Source: a virus
Length of the DNA stretch: 53,785 bases
IMG/VR virus record: IMGVR_UViG_3300025646_005002
Span: 1 to 53,785 of that record
Strand: one strand, 5' to 3'
How positions within the stretch are numbered: the stretch's first letter is position 1; the number at the start of each line of letters is the position of its first letter. Position numbers and translations under genes: made by a program. The notes beneath the pieces are model-generated. The model ran no database searches and had not been told where the DNA came from. It worked only from the letters and a program-made list of their open reading frames with translations. Below are positions 23,204 to 31,445 of this stretch, one piece after another.

Positions 23204-24307
23204 ATGAAAGTTTGGTTAATAGATTTAGAATCAGTAGAAACAAGATATACTTGTCAGTGGAAAACACATGTTCCAGAGCTACTACAATCACACAACATAG
23301 AAGTTGAAGTAATAGAAGGTGCAGATGATATTCCACCTGCTACAACACCTGGTGCATTTTTAAACTTTGGTGGTACTAATATCTATAAGTCAACACAGAT
23401 AGAAAAAATTTCAAGAGCATTTACAGAAGGTAGAGTATCACAGGGTGATCACATATTGTTTACTGATGCTTGGCATCCTGGTATTATCAACATCAAATAC
23501 ATGAGTGAACTACTTGGTATTAAAGTTATCACACATGGATTATGGCATGCGGGTTCATATGATCCAGCAGATTTCTTAGGTAGATTAATTGGTAAAGCAC
23601 CATGGGTAAGACATGCAGAAAGATCAATGTTTGAATCATTTGATCACAATTATTTTGCATCAGATTTTCATATTAGATTATTTGGTAGATCACACAAGGT
23701 TGGTCCAGTAGGTAATAAAATTGTAAGAACAGGTTGGCCTATGGAATACATGAAAGATACTCTTAAAAAATATTCAGGTATTGGAAAAAGAAACCTAATA
23801 CTATTTCCACATAGAATTGCTCCAGAAAAGCAACCAGAGATATTTAGAGATCTAGCACAGAGTTTACCAGAATATCAATTTGTTGTTTGTCAAGACAAAC
23901 AGTTAAACAAAGATGAATATCATTCACTGCTTGGTCAAGCAAAAATGGTATTTTCAGCAAACACACAAGAAACACTAGGTATATCACCTTATGAAGGAGT
24001 ACTAGTTGGTGCAATGCCTTTGGTACCAGATAGATTAAGTTATACAGAAATGTATGATGATGTATGGAAATATGATTCAGCATGGACCAGTTCATACTCA
24101 AATTATCAATTAAACAAACATAAACTTATCCAAATAATAAAAAATGATATGGAGAACTACGCAAATAAATTGCCAAAACTACAACAATTAGAGCAAAAAT
24201 TAACTGACATGTATTTCTCTGCAAACAATCTGTTAAATACTATTAGTAGTTATGGCAAAAAAGAAACCAATCAAAAAGAAATTAAACAGACAACGATATC
24301 AGTTTGA
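23204..24307 (+). CDS. GT-B fold glycosyltransferase-like protein
   Basis: A 367-residue protein. The C-terminal half resembles GT4 glycosyltransferases: KRNLILFPHRIAPEKQPEIFRDL (the N-x-hh-hG+-x-xEKg strand and helix), YQFVVCQD, then MVFSANTQETLGISPYEGVLVGAMPLVPDR with E-x7-E-like spacing for the nucleotide sugar. The N-terminal half is less clear. It may glycosylate phage DNA bases, a virion protein or host surface sugars. Predicted transcription begins at its own ATG. Its last 56 bases overlap the next gene. Confidence 0.68.
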   Translation: MKVWLIDLESVETRYTCQWKTHVPELLQSHNIEVEVIEGADDIPPATTPGAFLNFGGTNIYKSTQIEKISRAFTEGRVSQGDHILFTDAWHPGIINIKYMSELLGIKVITHGLWHAGSYDPADFLGRLIGKAPWVRHAERSMFESFDHNYFASDFHIRLFGRSHKVGPVGNKIVRTGWPMEYMKDTLKKYSGIGKRNLILFPHRIAPEKQPEIFRDLAQSLPEYQFVVCQDKQLNKDEYHSLLGQAKMVFSANTQETLGISPYEGVLVGAMPLVPDRLSYTEMYDDVWKYDSAWTSSYSNYQLNKHKLIQIIKNDMENYANKLPKLQQLEQKLTDMYFSANNLLNTISSYGKKETNQKEIKQTTISV

Positions 24308-24581
24308 CATTCAATCTGGAATGAAGTTACCTGACGTTATAAATTGGCAAGAACAAGAAGTAATAGACACTCTTTCAGCATACTTTAATAGAAAAATGGA
24401 CGAAGGTGTAAAATATGTTACCATGGCAGAAATATTAAGATTGTTTGGCCATACACCAGATCCAAAACATAAACATCAAATATTTGAACTAGCAGATATC
24501 AACGACGAACCAAACAACAAACACACTGGATTTGTACATCAAGGGATATATTATCCTATGGCAAGTAATTTATATCATTAA
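24252..24581 (+). CDS. conserved hypothetical protein
   Basis: A 109-residue protein starting inside the end of the glycosyltransferase gene. The N-terminus is basic (MAKKKPIKKKLNRQRYQFD); the rest is soluble and mostly helical (WQEQEVIDTLSAYFNRKMDEG, TMAEILRLFGHTPD). The overlap of 56 bases is large for this genome, but the frame is maintained and the sequence looks natural. Function unknown. Confidence 0.62.
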   Translation: MAKKKPIKKKLNRQRYQFDIQSGMKLPDVINWQEQEVIDTLSAYFNRKMDEGVKYVTMAEILRLFGHTPDPKHKHQIFELADINDEPNNKHTGFVHQGIYYPMASNLYH

Positions 24582-24589
24582 AAAAACAC

Positions 24590-24618
24590 TTGCAATTTTC
24601 AAATATAATTGTTATAAT
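24590..24618 (+). promoter_or_regulatory. sigma70-type promoter for folE
   Basis: TTGCAA (24590-24595), 17 bases, TATAAT (24613-24618); predicted +1 about 24625. Unlike many promoters here it leaves a leader of about 38 bases with a GGAG ribosome site. Confidence 0.6.
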
Positions 24619-24662
24619 AATCTAATAAACAGCAATCCTCTGCTTTAACATCGGAGAAACAA

Positions 24663-25337
24663 ATGAGTAAAAGTGAAGAAATAAAACAAAGATTAAAAGA
24701 TGCTGGTGTGCGTTTTCATTCTAATGACAACATCAGTGAATACATCAAAGAAGGTGAACTAGCTCAACTTCAAGATGAAATACAAGAAAAAATGCAAGGC
24801 GTATTAGATAGCCTTGTAATTGATACAGAAAATGATCACAACACACGTGAAACAGCAAAACGTGTAGCCAAGATGTACGTGAATGAAATTTTTGGTGGTA
24901 GATTTAAAGCACCTCCAAGAGTTACTAGTTTTCCAAACATGGGATACAAAAGCATGTACACCAGTGGACCAATTTCAATAAGATCAACCTGTGCTCATCA
25001 CTTTCAAAATATCGTAGGACAATGTTGGATAGGTATTATTCCTAATGGCGAAGTTATTGGACTATCTAAGTTTAATAGAATAGTTCATCACATTGTAGAA
25101 CGTCCTCAGATACAAGAAGAAATGACATCACAAATTGCAACTGAACTAAAAAAATATGCAAAAACAGAACACATTGCAGTTGTTGTGAAAGCAGAACATC
25201 ATTGTATGACACACAGAGGTGTGCGTGAACATGAAAGTGATATGACCACAGCAATCATGAATGGAGCATTCAGCGATGATCCTGCAACTAGAGATGAATT
25301 TTATAAGATTTGCATGAGCATGAAAGGTCATGGTTAA
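24663..25337 (+). CDS. folE: GTP cyclohydrolase I
   Basis: A 224-residue FolE. The zinc ligands are in RSTCAHHF (Cys and His) and EHHCMTHRG (Cys). GLSKFNRIVHHIVERPQIQEEMT is the conserved helix and loop. It converts GTP to dihydroneopterin triphosphate, the first step to folate and to 7-deazaguanines. In this genome QueE (27246), a DpdA-like transglycosylase (48758) and a possible QueD (52350) point to the second route. The gene has its own promoter and ribosome site, so it is likely expressed early. Confidence 0.95.
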   Translation: MSKSEEIKQRLKDAGVRFHSNDNISEYIKEGELAQLQDEIQEKMQGVLDSLVIDTENDHNTRETAKRVAKMYVNEIFGGRFKAPPRVTSFPNMGYKSMYTSGPISIRSTCAHHFQNIVGQCWIGIIPNGEVIGLSKFNRIVHHIVERPQIQEEMTSQIATELKKYAKTEHIAVVVKAEHHCMTHRGVREHESDMTTAIMNGAFSDDPATRDEFYKICMSMKGHG

Positions 25338-25602
25338 TACTGTTAAAAAAATATACGAAAGTGAACATACACTTTTTACTTTTGTGCCAGTTGATAACAT
25401 AGATTATGAACTATGGGAAGACGAACACATAAGCAAAAAAATAACTAACTACACTGATTGGTTTAAGAACAATAAGGTTCCTGCTAAAAAATATACGTTT
25501 AAAAAATATGTTAATCCAGGTGTAGATGGAATAACAGGATATGTAACAGTGAAAATTTTTGACAGAAAAATTGATGCACTGTTTAGGTTAACTTGGTTAT
25601 GA
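25330..25602 (+). CDS. hypothetical protein
   Basis: A 90-residue soluble protein overlapping folE by eight bases. It looks like a small alpha/beta domain (TLFTFVPVDNIDYELWEDEH, ending VTVKIFDRKIDALFRLTWL). I do not recognise it; it is not a QueD. Function unknown. Confidence 0.6.
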   Translation: MVNTVKKIYESEHTLFTFVPVDNIDYELWEDEHISKKITNYTDWFKNNKVPAKKYTFKKYVNPGVDGITGYVTVKIFDRKIDALFRLTWL

Positions 25603-25877
25603 ATAAAATATTAAAATTTTGGAAAGAATCGTATACATCTAATCCCACAGCATTTTGGATTGAGATGTTTTCTGCTATCTGTGTGATGACAGGATCTGCT
25701 ATACTAACTTATACAGTACTAGCACCTAGACCAGATATATTTGTGCCATTCTACTTTTTAGGTAGTGTCACAAGTTTGGTTGCGGCAGTGATGAGAAAAG
25801 CGGCTTGGATTGCTGTACTAACAACTTGGTTTTCAACAATGAACATTATTGCACTGTATCAACTTTTTATTATGTAA
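25599..25877 (+). CDS. small multi-spanning membrane protein
   Basis: About 92 residues from ATG 25599, overlapping the previous stop by four bases (an upstream TTG in frame is less likely). Three hydrophobic helices: FWIEMFSAICVMTGSAILTY, IFVPFYFLGSVTSLVAAV and WIAVLTTWFSTMNIIALY. Topology and role unknown; a holin-like or accessory membrane role is possible. Confidence 0.65.
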   Translation: MNKILKFWKESYTSNPTAFWIEMFSAICVMTGSAILTYTVLAPRPDIFVPFYFLGSVTSLVAAVMRKAAWIAVLTTWFSTMNIIALYQLFIM

Positions 25878-25880
25878 CAT

Positions 25881-26297
25881 ATGAAAACAGGAATAACATT
25901 TTCAACATTTGATTTATTACACGCAGGTCATATTGCTATGTTGCGTGAAGCAAAAAGTCAATGTGATTATTTAATATGTGGATTACAAAGTGATCCTACA
26001 ATTGATAGACCAGACACTAAAAATAAACCAATTCAAACAATGTTTGAAAGATATCTGCAATTAAAAGCAGTTGAATATGTAGACGAAGTAGTTCCTTATC
26101 AAACAGAAGAAGATGTGGTTGATATACTAACAACTCTAATACCAGATGTAAGAATACTAGGTGAAGAATACAAAGACAAAATGTTTACTGGAAAATCTGA
26201 GTGTGAAAAACTTGGAATAGAATTGTATTTTAATTCAAGAACACATAGGTTTAGCACAACAGATCTACGCAAAAGGATAGCAATAAATGACAAATAA
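25881..26297 (+). CDS. glycerol-3-phosphate-type cytidylyltransferase
   Basis: A 138-residue nucleotidyltransferase. The HxGH motif is LLHAGH (H14, H17), following the family start FSTFD. The second signature HRFSTTDLRKRI near the end fits the RxSTTxLR motif. The enzyme would join CTP (or another NTP) to a phosphate such as glycerol-3-phosphate, as TagD does. It may supply an activated building block for surface or DNA modification. It overlaps the next gene by 11 bases. Confidence 0.88.
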   Translation: MKTGITFSTFDLLHAGHIAMLREAKSQCDYLICGLQSDPTIDRPDTKNKPIQTMFERYLQLKAVEYVDEVVPYQTEEDVVDILTTLIPDVRILGEEYKDKMFTGKSECEKLGIELYFNSRTHRFSTTDLRKRIAINDK

Positions 26298-26772
26298 AGT
26301 ATACTACAGTTGGCAGGACATAGAAGATATGACCGCTGACATTATACAACAAATTGTTGTAGATAAAAATAACTTTAAACCAGATTATGTGGTAGGGCTA
26401 ACACGTGGAGGATTAATTCCATCAACAATGATTAGTCATTATTTTGAAGTTCCTATGCACACATTAGAAATTAAATTGCGTGATCATGCAACAGTGCCTG
26501 AATCAAACAAATGGATGGCTCGTGATGCTGTACAAGGTAAAAACATTTTGATTGTGGATGATATCAACGACACAGGAGAAACACTTTCTTGGATCAAACA
26601 AGATTGGGAAAAGTCAGGCAAAATAAATTGGGAATCTAATGTACGATTTGCAGTGCTAATAGAAAATGAACCAAGTCATTTTGGTAAAGTTAACTATGTT
26701 TCTAAATCAATTAACAAAGATGAAAATCCCCAATGGATAGTTTATCCATGGGAAGAATGGTGGGCAATATGA
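26287..26772 (+). CDS. phosphoribosyltransferase (purine type)
   Basis: A 161-residue type I PRTase. The PRPP loop is NILIVDDINDTGET (about 88-101), preceded by YVVGLTRGGLIPS (the PPi loop, about 35-47), as in xanthine/hypoxanthine PRTases. It would salvage a purine base or attach PRPP to a related compound. Overlaps with its neighbours suggest co-translation with the cytidylyltransferase and HIT genes. Confidence 0.88.
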   Translation: MTNKVYYSWQDIEDMTADIIQQIVVDKNNFKPDYVVGLTRGGLIPSTMISHYFEVPMHTLEIKLRDHATVPESNKWMARDAVQGKNILIVDDINDTGETLSWIKQDWEKSGKINWESNVRFAVLIENEPSHFGKVNYVSKSINKDENPQWIVYPWEEWWAI

Positions 26773-27230
26773 GTGAACGAGAATATCCGTGGGTAAAAGA
26801 AGATAAAGAACTTATGGAATCAGATCCAAATCCTCAAACTTTTAAAGATAGTATTTGGGCAAAAAATGATAAACCAATCAAAGATGAGCCAAACCTAGCA
26901 GTGTTTAATGACAAATATCCTTGCAAGGAAGGTCATAGATTATATATTACTAAACTGCCAAAAGATGCACCAGGTGGTATAGGGTATGCTTTTCAAGAAG
27001 CATTTAGAGATGGTATGGAAATGATAAAACAGGGTAAAATTGATGGGTTTAATCTTGGTATGAATATTGGTGCATCAGCAGGTCAAAGTGTATTTTGGCC
27101 ACATGTGCATTTTATTCCAAGACATGAAGGAGATCAAGAAGGCCATGGTTTTCCAAGAGGAGTAAGACAAGCATATCCACCAGATCCTTACAATCCAAGT
27201 AACAAAGTAATTGACAAAAAATCTAAATAG
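26769..27230 (+). CDS. HIT-family protein with altered triad
   Basis: About 153 residues from ATG 26769, which overlaps the PRTase stop by four bases; an in-frame ATG at 26733 is inside the PRTase and less likely. The C-terminal half matches HIT hydrolases: GMNIGASAGQSVFWPHVHFIPRHEGD. HIT proteins normally have HxHxH before the IPR segment; here the first His is Trp (WPHVHF). The last two His, including the nucleophile position, are kept. It may hydrolyse dinucleotides or AMP/GMP adducts. An extra 75-residue N-terminal part is present. Confidence 0.78.
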   Translation: MSEREYPWVKEDKELMESDPNPQTFKDSIWAKNDKPIKDEPNLAVFNDKYPCKEGHRLYITKLPKDAPGGIGYAFQEAFRDGMEMIKQGKIDGFNLGMNIGASAGQSVFWPHVHFIPRHEGDQEGHGFPRGVRQAYPPDPYNPSNKVIDKKSK

Positions 27231-27238
27231 TGTATAGT
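27211..27238 (+). promoter_or_regulatory. sigma70-type promoter for queE, near-leaderless
   Basis: TTGACA (27211-27216), 16 bases, TATAGT (27233-27238). The -35 lies in the end of the HIT gene. Predicted +1 is 27245, one base before the queE ATG; no Shine-Dalgarno. Confidence 0.65.
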
Positions 27239-27245
27239 ATATATT

Positions 27246-28142
27246 ATGGAAGAAAAGAAATATTATTATTCAGAGATATTCCACAGTATTCAAGGTGAAG
27301 GACACTACACAGGTGTGCCCACTGCTTGGATACGTTTCTTCTTGTGCAATTTGCAGTGTAATGGATTTGGACAAATAGATCCAACTAATCCAGAAACATA
27401 TGAATTGCCATTTGAAGATTTTGACGTATCATCAGTTTCAAGAGTAGAGGATTTGCCTGTGTGGGACAAGGGTTGCGACTCTTCCTACACCTGGGCAAAG
27501 AAATTTAAAAGTTTAATGGGTTATGAAACACCCACAACACTTGCAAATAAAATAGTTGATGCTATTAAAACAGATTCAAATCCACAAGGACTATTTTTAC
27601 ATCCTGGATCAAAACAGCATCAACATCTGTGTTTCACAGGCGGTGAACCTTTGATGGCACAGGCACAGGTTGCAGTTGTAGGCATCTACAATGAACTGCA
27701 AAAGCAAAACAATTTACCTGGATCAATGACATTTGAAACCAACGGCACACAAAGTCTAAGACCACAGTTTGTAGAATGGGCAAAGTCAATTGACACAGAA
27801 ATATTCTTTAGTTGTAGTCCTAAACTGTTTACAGTGTCAGGTGAAAAAACAGAAAAAGCAATTCGTCCTGATGTAGTACAAGAGTACTATCAACTTTCCA
27901 ACAAAGGTCAACTTAAATTTGTGGTTGGTGAAGCAGATAGAGAATGGGATGAAATGGAACAGGCAGTAGAAAAGTTTAGATCAGCAGGTGTTGATTGGCC
28001 TGTGTGGATTATGCCTGTGGGTGCTAGAGAAGAAGAACAATCAGCAGGTGCTGGCAAAGTAGCACAAAAGGCATTTAAGAAAGGATATAATGTTGCGGCA
28101 AGAGTTCATGTATATTTGTTTGGCAACGCAATAGGAACATGA
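27246..28142 (+). CDS. queE: QueE-like 7-carboxy-7-deazaguanine synthase (radical SAM)
   Basis: A 298-residue protein. The start YSEIFHSIQGEGHYTGVPTAWIRF is the QueE hallmark. Two cluster cysteines, C34 and C38 (LCNLQC), follow, but the third expected two residues later is replaced by an insertion; the likely equivalent is C77 in KGCDSSYTW, which matches the QueE sequence CDT-YTW. Later QueE motifs are CFTGGEPLM and MTFETNGTQ and FSCSPKL. It makes 7-carboxy-7-deazaguanine from carboxy-tetrahydropterin. It pairs functionally with FolE and DpdA in this window. Confidence 0.9.
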   Translation: MEEKKYYYSEIFHSIQGEGHYTGVPTAWIRFFLCNLQCNGFGQIDPTNPETYELPFEDFDVSSVSRVEDLPVWDKGCDSSYTWAKKFKSLMGYETPTTLANKIVDAIKTDSNPQGLFLHPGSKQHQHLCFTGGEPLMAQAQVAVVGIYNELQKQNNLPGSMTFETNGTQSLRPQFVEWAKSIDTEIFFSCSPKLFTVSGEKTEKAIRPDVVQEYYQLSNKGQLKFVVGEADREWDEMEQAVEKFRSAGVDWPVWIMPVGAREEEQSAGAGKVAQKAFKKGYNVAARVHVYLFGNAIGT

Positions 28143-28143
28143 T

Positions 28144-28455
28144 ATGAAAGAAAAAATAAAAGATCTTTGGTTTCAAGCAGAAGAAAAAACTTTAAGTTTA
28201 AAGAAACACATTATTTTTACAACCATAGTAAAACTATTCGAAACACTATTGTTGTTGTTAGTGTGTGTTTTGGTGTTTATTGCAATTGGAGTAACATTGT
28301 TATATGTAATTTTAAGTGATCAAATACGTACAAAACTTAGAAAGAAAAAAGAAGAACCACAAACAATTGCACCAGATCATCCTATAACCTATGAAGAACT
28401 AGATGGTGAACTATTATCAGATGATCCTGTAGAAAGAATGAGAAAATGGATGTAA
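28144..28455 (+). CDS. single-pass membrane protein
   Basis: A 103-residue protein. Helix about 23-55 (IFTTIVKLFETLLLLLVCVLVFIAIGVTLLYVIL) may span the membrane once or as a hairpin. The N-terminus is helical and charged; the C-terminus is acidic. Function unknown. It overlaps the cupin gene by 10 bases. Confidence 0.62.
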   Translation: MKEKIKDLWFQAEEKTLSLKKHIIFTTIVKLFETLLLLLVCVLVFIAIGVTLLYVILSDQIRTKLRKKKEEPQTIAPDHPITYEELDGELLSDDPVERMRKWM

Positions 28456-28895
28456 TCAAAGATTTTTTTCGTGGTAGAAAAAGAATTATCTACAATAGAG
28501 ATAACACACGAGAATATCTTGTGAGATATTATTTGATGTTAAAAGATAGAAAAGATTTTCCGTTTAATATTACACTGCATAAAATTATGATGAGTGACGA
28601 ACCAATACTACATAGTCATCCTTGGAATTGGGGTGCAGTTATACTTAAAGGTGGATATTGGGAACATACACCTGAAGGTAAACATTGGAGAGGTCCTGGA
28701 CACATAAGATTTAGAAAAGCAGAAGATCTACACTACTTGGAACTAGCCAAAGATGCAGATGGTAAAGAAATACCATGCTGGAGCGTATTTTACATGGGCA
28801 AAAAATCAGATACATGGGGATTTTTAGTTGACGGTAAAATCATAGAGCATGAAGAATTTCTCAATAACAGAAGCAAATATCCAACAAATGGATAA
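28446..28895 (+). CDS. cupin-fold protein
   Basis: A 149-residue protein with a cupin metal motif: ILHSHPWNWGAVILKGGYWEH (H-x-H spaced to Glu, about 57-77). LVRYYLMLKD and the later WSVFYMGKKSDTWGF fit the beta barrel. Cupins include isomerases, oxygenases and binding proteins, so the reaction cannot be named. Similar proteins occur in tailed phages. Confidence 0.7.
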   Translation: MDVIKDFFRGRKRIIYNRDNTREYLVRYYLMLKDRKDFPFNITLHKIMMSDEPILHSHPWNWGAVILKGGYWEHTPEGKHWRGPGHIRFRKAEDLHYLELAKDADGKEIPCWSVFYMGKKSDTWGFLVDGKIIEHEEFLNNRSKYPTNG

Positions 28896-29241
28896 GCAAA
28901 AATTAAAATTCATTCAACAAAATATAAGTCGTGCTAAAAATAGAGGAAAAAAATCTTGGCCAAATGAAATTACTAAATTTGATGTTTACAGTATAGGAGA
29001 AAACCAAAATTGGAAGTGTGCTATAACTGGAGATGAATTAGAATTTATAAGAGGTGGTACAACATGGCAAAACAAATGGTGTAATCCACAATCATGTACA
29101 ATAGATAGGATAGATCCAACCAAAGGATACACAGTGGATAATATTCAACTCTTGACACACAAAGCCAATACTTGGAAAAGCTCATTTACACACGAAGAAT
29201 TGCAAGATTTAAGTGAAAAATTCCTTCAAAAGATCACTTGA
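28888..29241 (+). CDS. HNH-like endonuclease
   Basis: About 117 residues from ATG 28888; an in-frame ATG at 28849 would give more overlap with the cupin gene. It has a WKCAITGDELEF knuckle and TIDRIDPTKGYTVDNIQLLTHKANTWK, the second half of phage HNH nucleases (DRID....Y...N......N..K). The usual His before RID is Asp, as in several phage members. It could be a homing endonuclease or take part in packaging or host DNA breakdown. Confidence 0.72.
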   Translation: MDKQKLKFIQQNISRAKNRGKKSWPNEITKFDVYSIGENQNWKCAITGDELEFIRGGTTWQNKWCNPQSCTIDRIDPTKGYTVDNIQLLTHKANTWKSSFTHEELQDLSEKFLQKIT

Positions 29242-29265
29242 CAATACCGCTAAATATGTTATAAT
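29238..29265 (+). promoter_or_regulatory. sigma70-type promoter
   Basis: TTGACA (29238-29243), 16 bases, TATAAT (29260-29265). Predicted +1 is about 29272, leaving an 83-base leader before the next gene. The leader holds a possible short ORF from TTG 29300 (GGAG upstream, 24 codons) that overlaps the next start; I do not call it as a gene. Confidence 0.6.
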
Positions 29266-29354
29266 GAAGTATATAGAATATTTAAAATGGAGAATAAGTT
29301 TGTTAAAATTTAAGAATATCATACTATTCCCTATAGAAAAAACGATAAAAGAAA

Positions 29355-29780
29355 ATGACAAAAAAGAAAATTAATATACCGTTTGGTTTAAATCCAAAGA
29401 GTTGGTTTTTAAAAGGCAAAGACAAAGAACGTGCAAAAGCCAAGTATGAATTATCTGGTATTGCACTAGATAAAAAACTAGCAGACATTGACGATAAGCC
29501 TTATGTAACGGTATTAGAGACTCACTTTGACCCAGACAATCCAAAGAAAGGTTATTTTGAATTGGACTGGAATCAATCATTTATTGATATGTTATCTAAA
29601 GCAGGTTACACTGGTGTAACAGATGACGAAATTGTTAACAAATGGTTTGATGATCTTTGCAAAGGCATTGTTTTAGAAACCATGGATACAGATGTGTTTG
29701 AAGAATTAAAAGCACAGCAAGAAAACAGAGATAAGATTTCCAAAACAGAACTCAAAGATGGCAAAGTAGAATACTCGTGA
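29355..29780 (+). CDS. conserved T4-like marine phage protein
   Basis: A 141-residue protein. The segment PFGLNPKSWFLKGKDKERAKAKYELSGIALDKKLADI resembles a conserved family of oceanic T4-like phages with no known role. The rest is acidic and helical. It lies just before the exonuclease gene, which starts inside its stop codon. It could be a replication accessory, but this is only from position. Confidence 0.7.
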   Translation: MTKKKINIPFGLNPKSWFLKGKDKERAKAKYELSGIALDKKLADIDDKPYVTVLETHFDPDNPKKGYFELDWNQSFIDMLSKAGYTGVTDDEIVNKWFDDLCKGIVLETMDTDVFEELKAQQENRDKISKTELKDGKVEYS

Positions 29781-30769
29781 CATATATATTAGTAGACACA
29801 GCAAATACATTTTTTAGAGCTAGACATGTTTCCAGCAGAGGCACTGATTTGGATACAAAGATCAGTCTAGCATTTCATATTCTTTTTAATTCACTTAAAA
29901 AAGCCAACACAATGTTTTCTGGTAAACATGTGGTGTTCTGTTTAGAAGGTCGTAGTTGGCGTAAAGATTTTTATGAACCATACAAAAAGAATCGTGCAGT
30001 TGTGCTAGACAAAAGAACTGAACGTGAAAAAGAAGAAGATGACTTTTGGTGGGAAGCATTTGATCAGTTTTGCACATTTGTAAAAGAAAATACCAACTGT
30101 TCTGTATTGCGTGAACCAACATCAGAAGCAGATGATTGTATAGCACTTTGGATACAAGCACACCCAAATGACAAGCATGTGATTATTTCTTCTGACTCAG
30201 ATTTTTATCAATTGATTAATCCTAATGTAACACTATACAATGGTGTTGCTAATCAAATTGTAACTGCTAATGGCTTTTATGATGAAAAAGATCGTCCTAT
30301 TGTAGATAAAAAAACAGGTGAAACAAAATTACCACCTAATCCAGAGTGGATGTTATTTGAAAAATGTATGAGAGGTGACAGTGCTGACAATGTATTTTCA
30401 GCATACCCAAAAGTGCGTAAGAACAAACTTGAAGAAGCATTTGCAGATAGAACAAATCAAGGTTTTGTATGGAATAATCTAATGCTACAACGTTGGACAG
30501 ATCATAATGGTGTAGAACACAGAGTCAAAGAGTGTTATGAAAGAAATAGAAAATTAATTGATCTTACTCAGCAACCAGAAGAAATTAGAACCAAAGTGTT
30601 TGCAGAAATACTACAAGCACAAAATCCAAAAAGAGTTGACCAAGTGGGCATACGTTTTATGAAATTCTGTGCCAAATATGGACTAAACAAATTATCTGAG
30701 CAACCAACTGATCATGCTCAATATCTAAATGCAGGATACCCTCGTGTTGAAAGCCAAGCAAATAGTTAA
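29777..30769 (+). CDS. 5'-3' exonuclease / flap nuclease (T4 RNase H type)
   Basis: A 330-residue FEN-like nuclease with GTG start (29777) overlapping the previous stop. Metal-binding acidic residues are in LVDTANTFFRAR (about 4-15), CLEGRSWRKDFYEPYKKNR (about 54-72), SEADDCIALW (about 115-124), SSDSDFYQL (about 137-145) and RGDSADNVF (about 199-207). It would remove RNA primers and 5' flaps in lagging-strand synthesis. The first domain is well conserved; the C-terminal 80 residues are phage-specific. Confidence 0.9.
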   Translation: MTYILVDTANTFFRARHVSSRGTDLDTKISLAFHILFNSLKKANTMFSGKHVVFCLEGRSWRKDFYEPYKKNRAVVLDKRTEREKEEDDFWWEAFDQFCTFVKENTNCSVLREPTSEADDCIALWIQAHPNDKHVIISSDSDFYQLINPNVTLYNGVANQIVTANGFYDEKDRPIVDKKTGETKLPPNPEWMLFEKCMRGDSADNVFSAYPKVRKNKLEEAFADRTNQGFVWNNLMLQRWTDHNGVEHRVKECYERNRKLIDLTQQPEEIRTKVFAEILQAQNPKRVDQVGIRFMKFCAKYGLNKLSEQPTDHAQYLNAGYPRVESQANS

Positions 30770-31253
30770 AGATTCATTTTGGATACTGGAATCAAACGAA
30801 CAAAAGATTGGCACCATGCGACATGCTAACAATACTTGGCAAGTCCTACTAGAAAAAGACAAACAAGAATTTTCATCATACAATAATGTAATAGAATTTT
30901 TAGGAGAGGATCCTTTAAAACCAGACACAAAATCATCAGCAGAACAACCAGTGCAGGGTGACTTTGATGTTCAAGGATATCCTACTCCTGTGCAACCTTA
31001 CAATGTAGAACAGTATGAGTCACTGCCTACATATACAAAAACGCCTAAATCCACAGTAAAATACAGTGCAGGCTACTACGGTATTGAATTTACCAAAGGT
31101 TGGGTACCGTCTTTTAACCCTAAATTAAACACTTTGCTAGAAGGTGCTGTCTCTTATGTTGGACCTTTCCATTCAGAAATGGAAATGAATATCAACATAA
31201 ATAATAAGAAGCGAGAGAGAAAGCACACACATGGCACAGTACAACAACATTAA
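30744..31253 (+). CDS. conserved hypothetical protein
   Basis: About 169 residues if started at GTG 30744, which has AGGA seven bases upstream; an in-frame ATG at 30729 has no ribosome site. KAKQIVKDSFWILESNEQKIGTM is a compact N-terminal domain, followed by a Pro/Gln/Tyr-rich linker and a C-terminal domain (YSAGYYGIEFTKGWVPSFNPKL). It overlaps the exonuclease by 26 bases and may be translated with it. Function unknown. Confidence 0.62.
   Translation: MLKAKQIVKDSFWILESNEQKIGTMRHANNTWQVLLEKDKQEFSSYNNVIEFLGEDPLKPDTKSSAEQPVQGDFDVQGYPTPVQPYNVEQYESLPTYTKTPKSTVKYSAGYYGIEFTKGWVPSFNPKLNTLLEGAVSYVGPFHSEMEMNININNKKRERKHTHGTVQQH
31196..31203 (+). promoter_or_regulatory. T4-late-like promoter motif
   Basis: CATAAATA inside the end of the preceding gene; predicted +1 is 31209, about 22 bases before the ATG at 31231. 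Confidence 0.35.
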
Positions 31254-31437
31254 AAATTTTTGTAATAGAGTAATTCATCTAGAAAAGTCAGGTAGTAAAG
31301 AAATACGTTTGACTAAATCAGAAGCAGTTATTTTGATGTCTGAGCTTAACCAATTGCTTTTAGACAAAAAATCAACTGTTCAAGCACCAGCGATTCAGAT
31401 AAATTCTAGTTCATCATTTGATGCGGGGACTTTTTAG
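31231..31437 (+). CDS. small conserved phage protein
   Basis: A 68-residue protein. YNNIKNFCNRVIHLEKSGSKEIRLTKSEAVILMSELNQLLLDK is a helical domain like small conserved proteins of marine T4-like phages. The tail is Ser-rich. It overlaps the previous gene by 23 bases. Function unknown. Confidence 0.62.
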   Translation: MAQYNNIKNFCNRVIHLEKSGSKEIRLTKSEAVILMSELNQLLLDKKSTVQAPAIQINSSSSFDAGTF

Positions 31438-31445
31438 GAGATATA

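Noticed and set aside
25330-25602. QueD next to folE
   Set aside because: No histidine metal motif or T-fold pattern; the better candidate is at 52350.
29300-29374. 24-codon ORF from TTG with GGAG upstream
   Set aside because: The start codon is weak and it overlaps the next gene's start; it may only help translation start there, so it is mentioned but not called.
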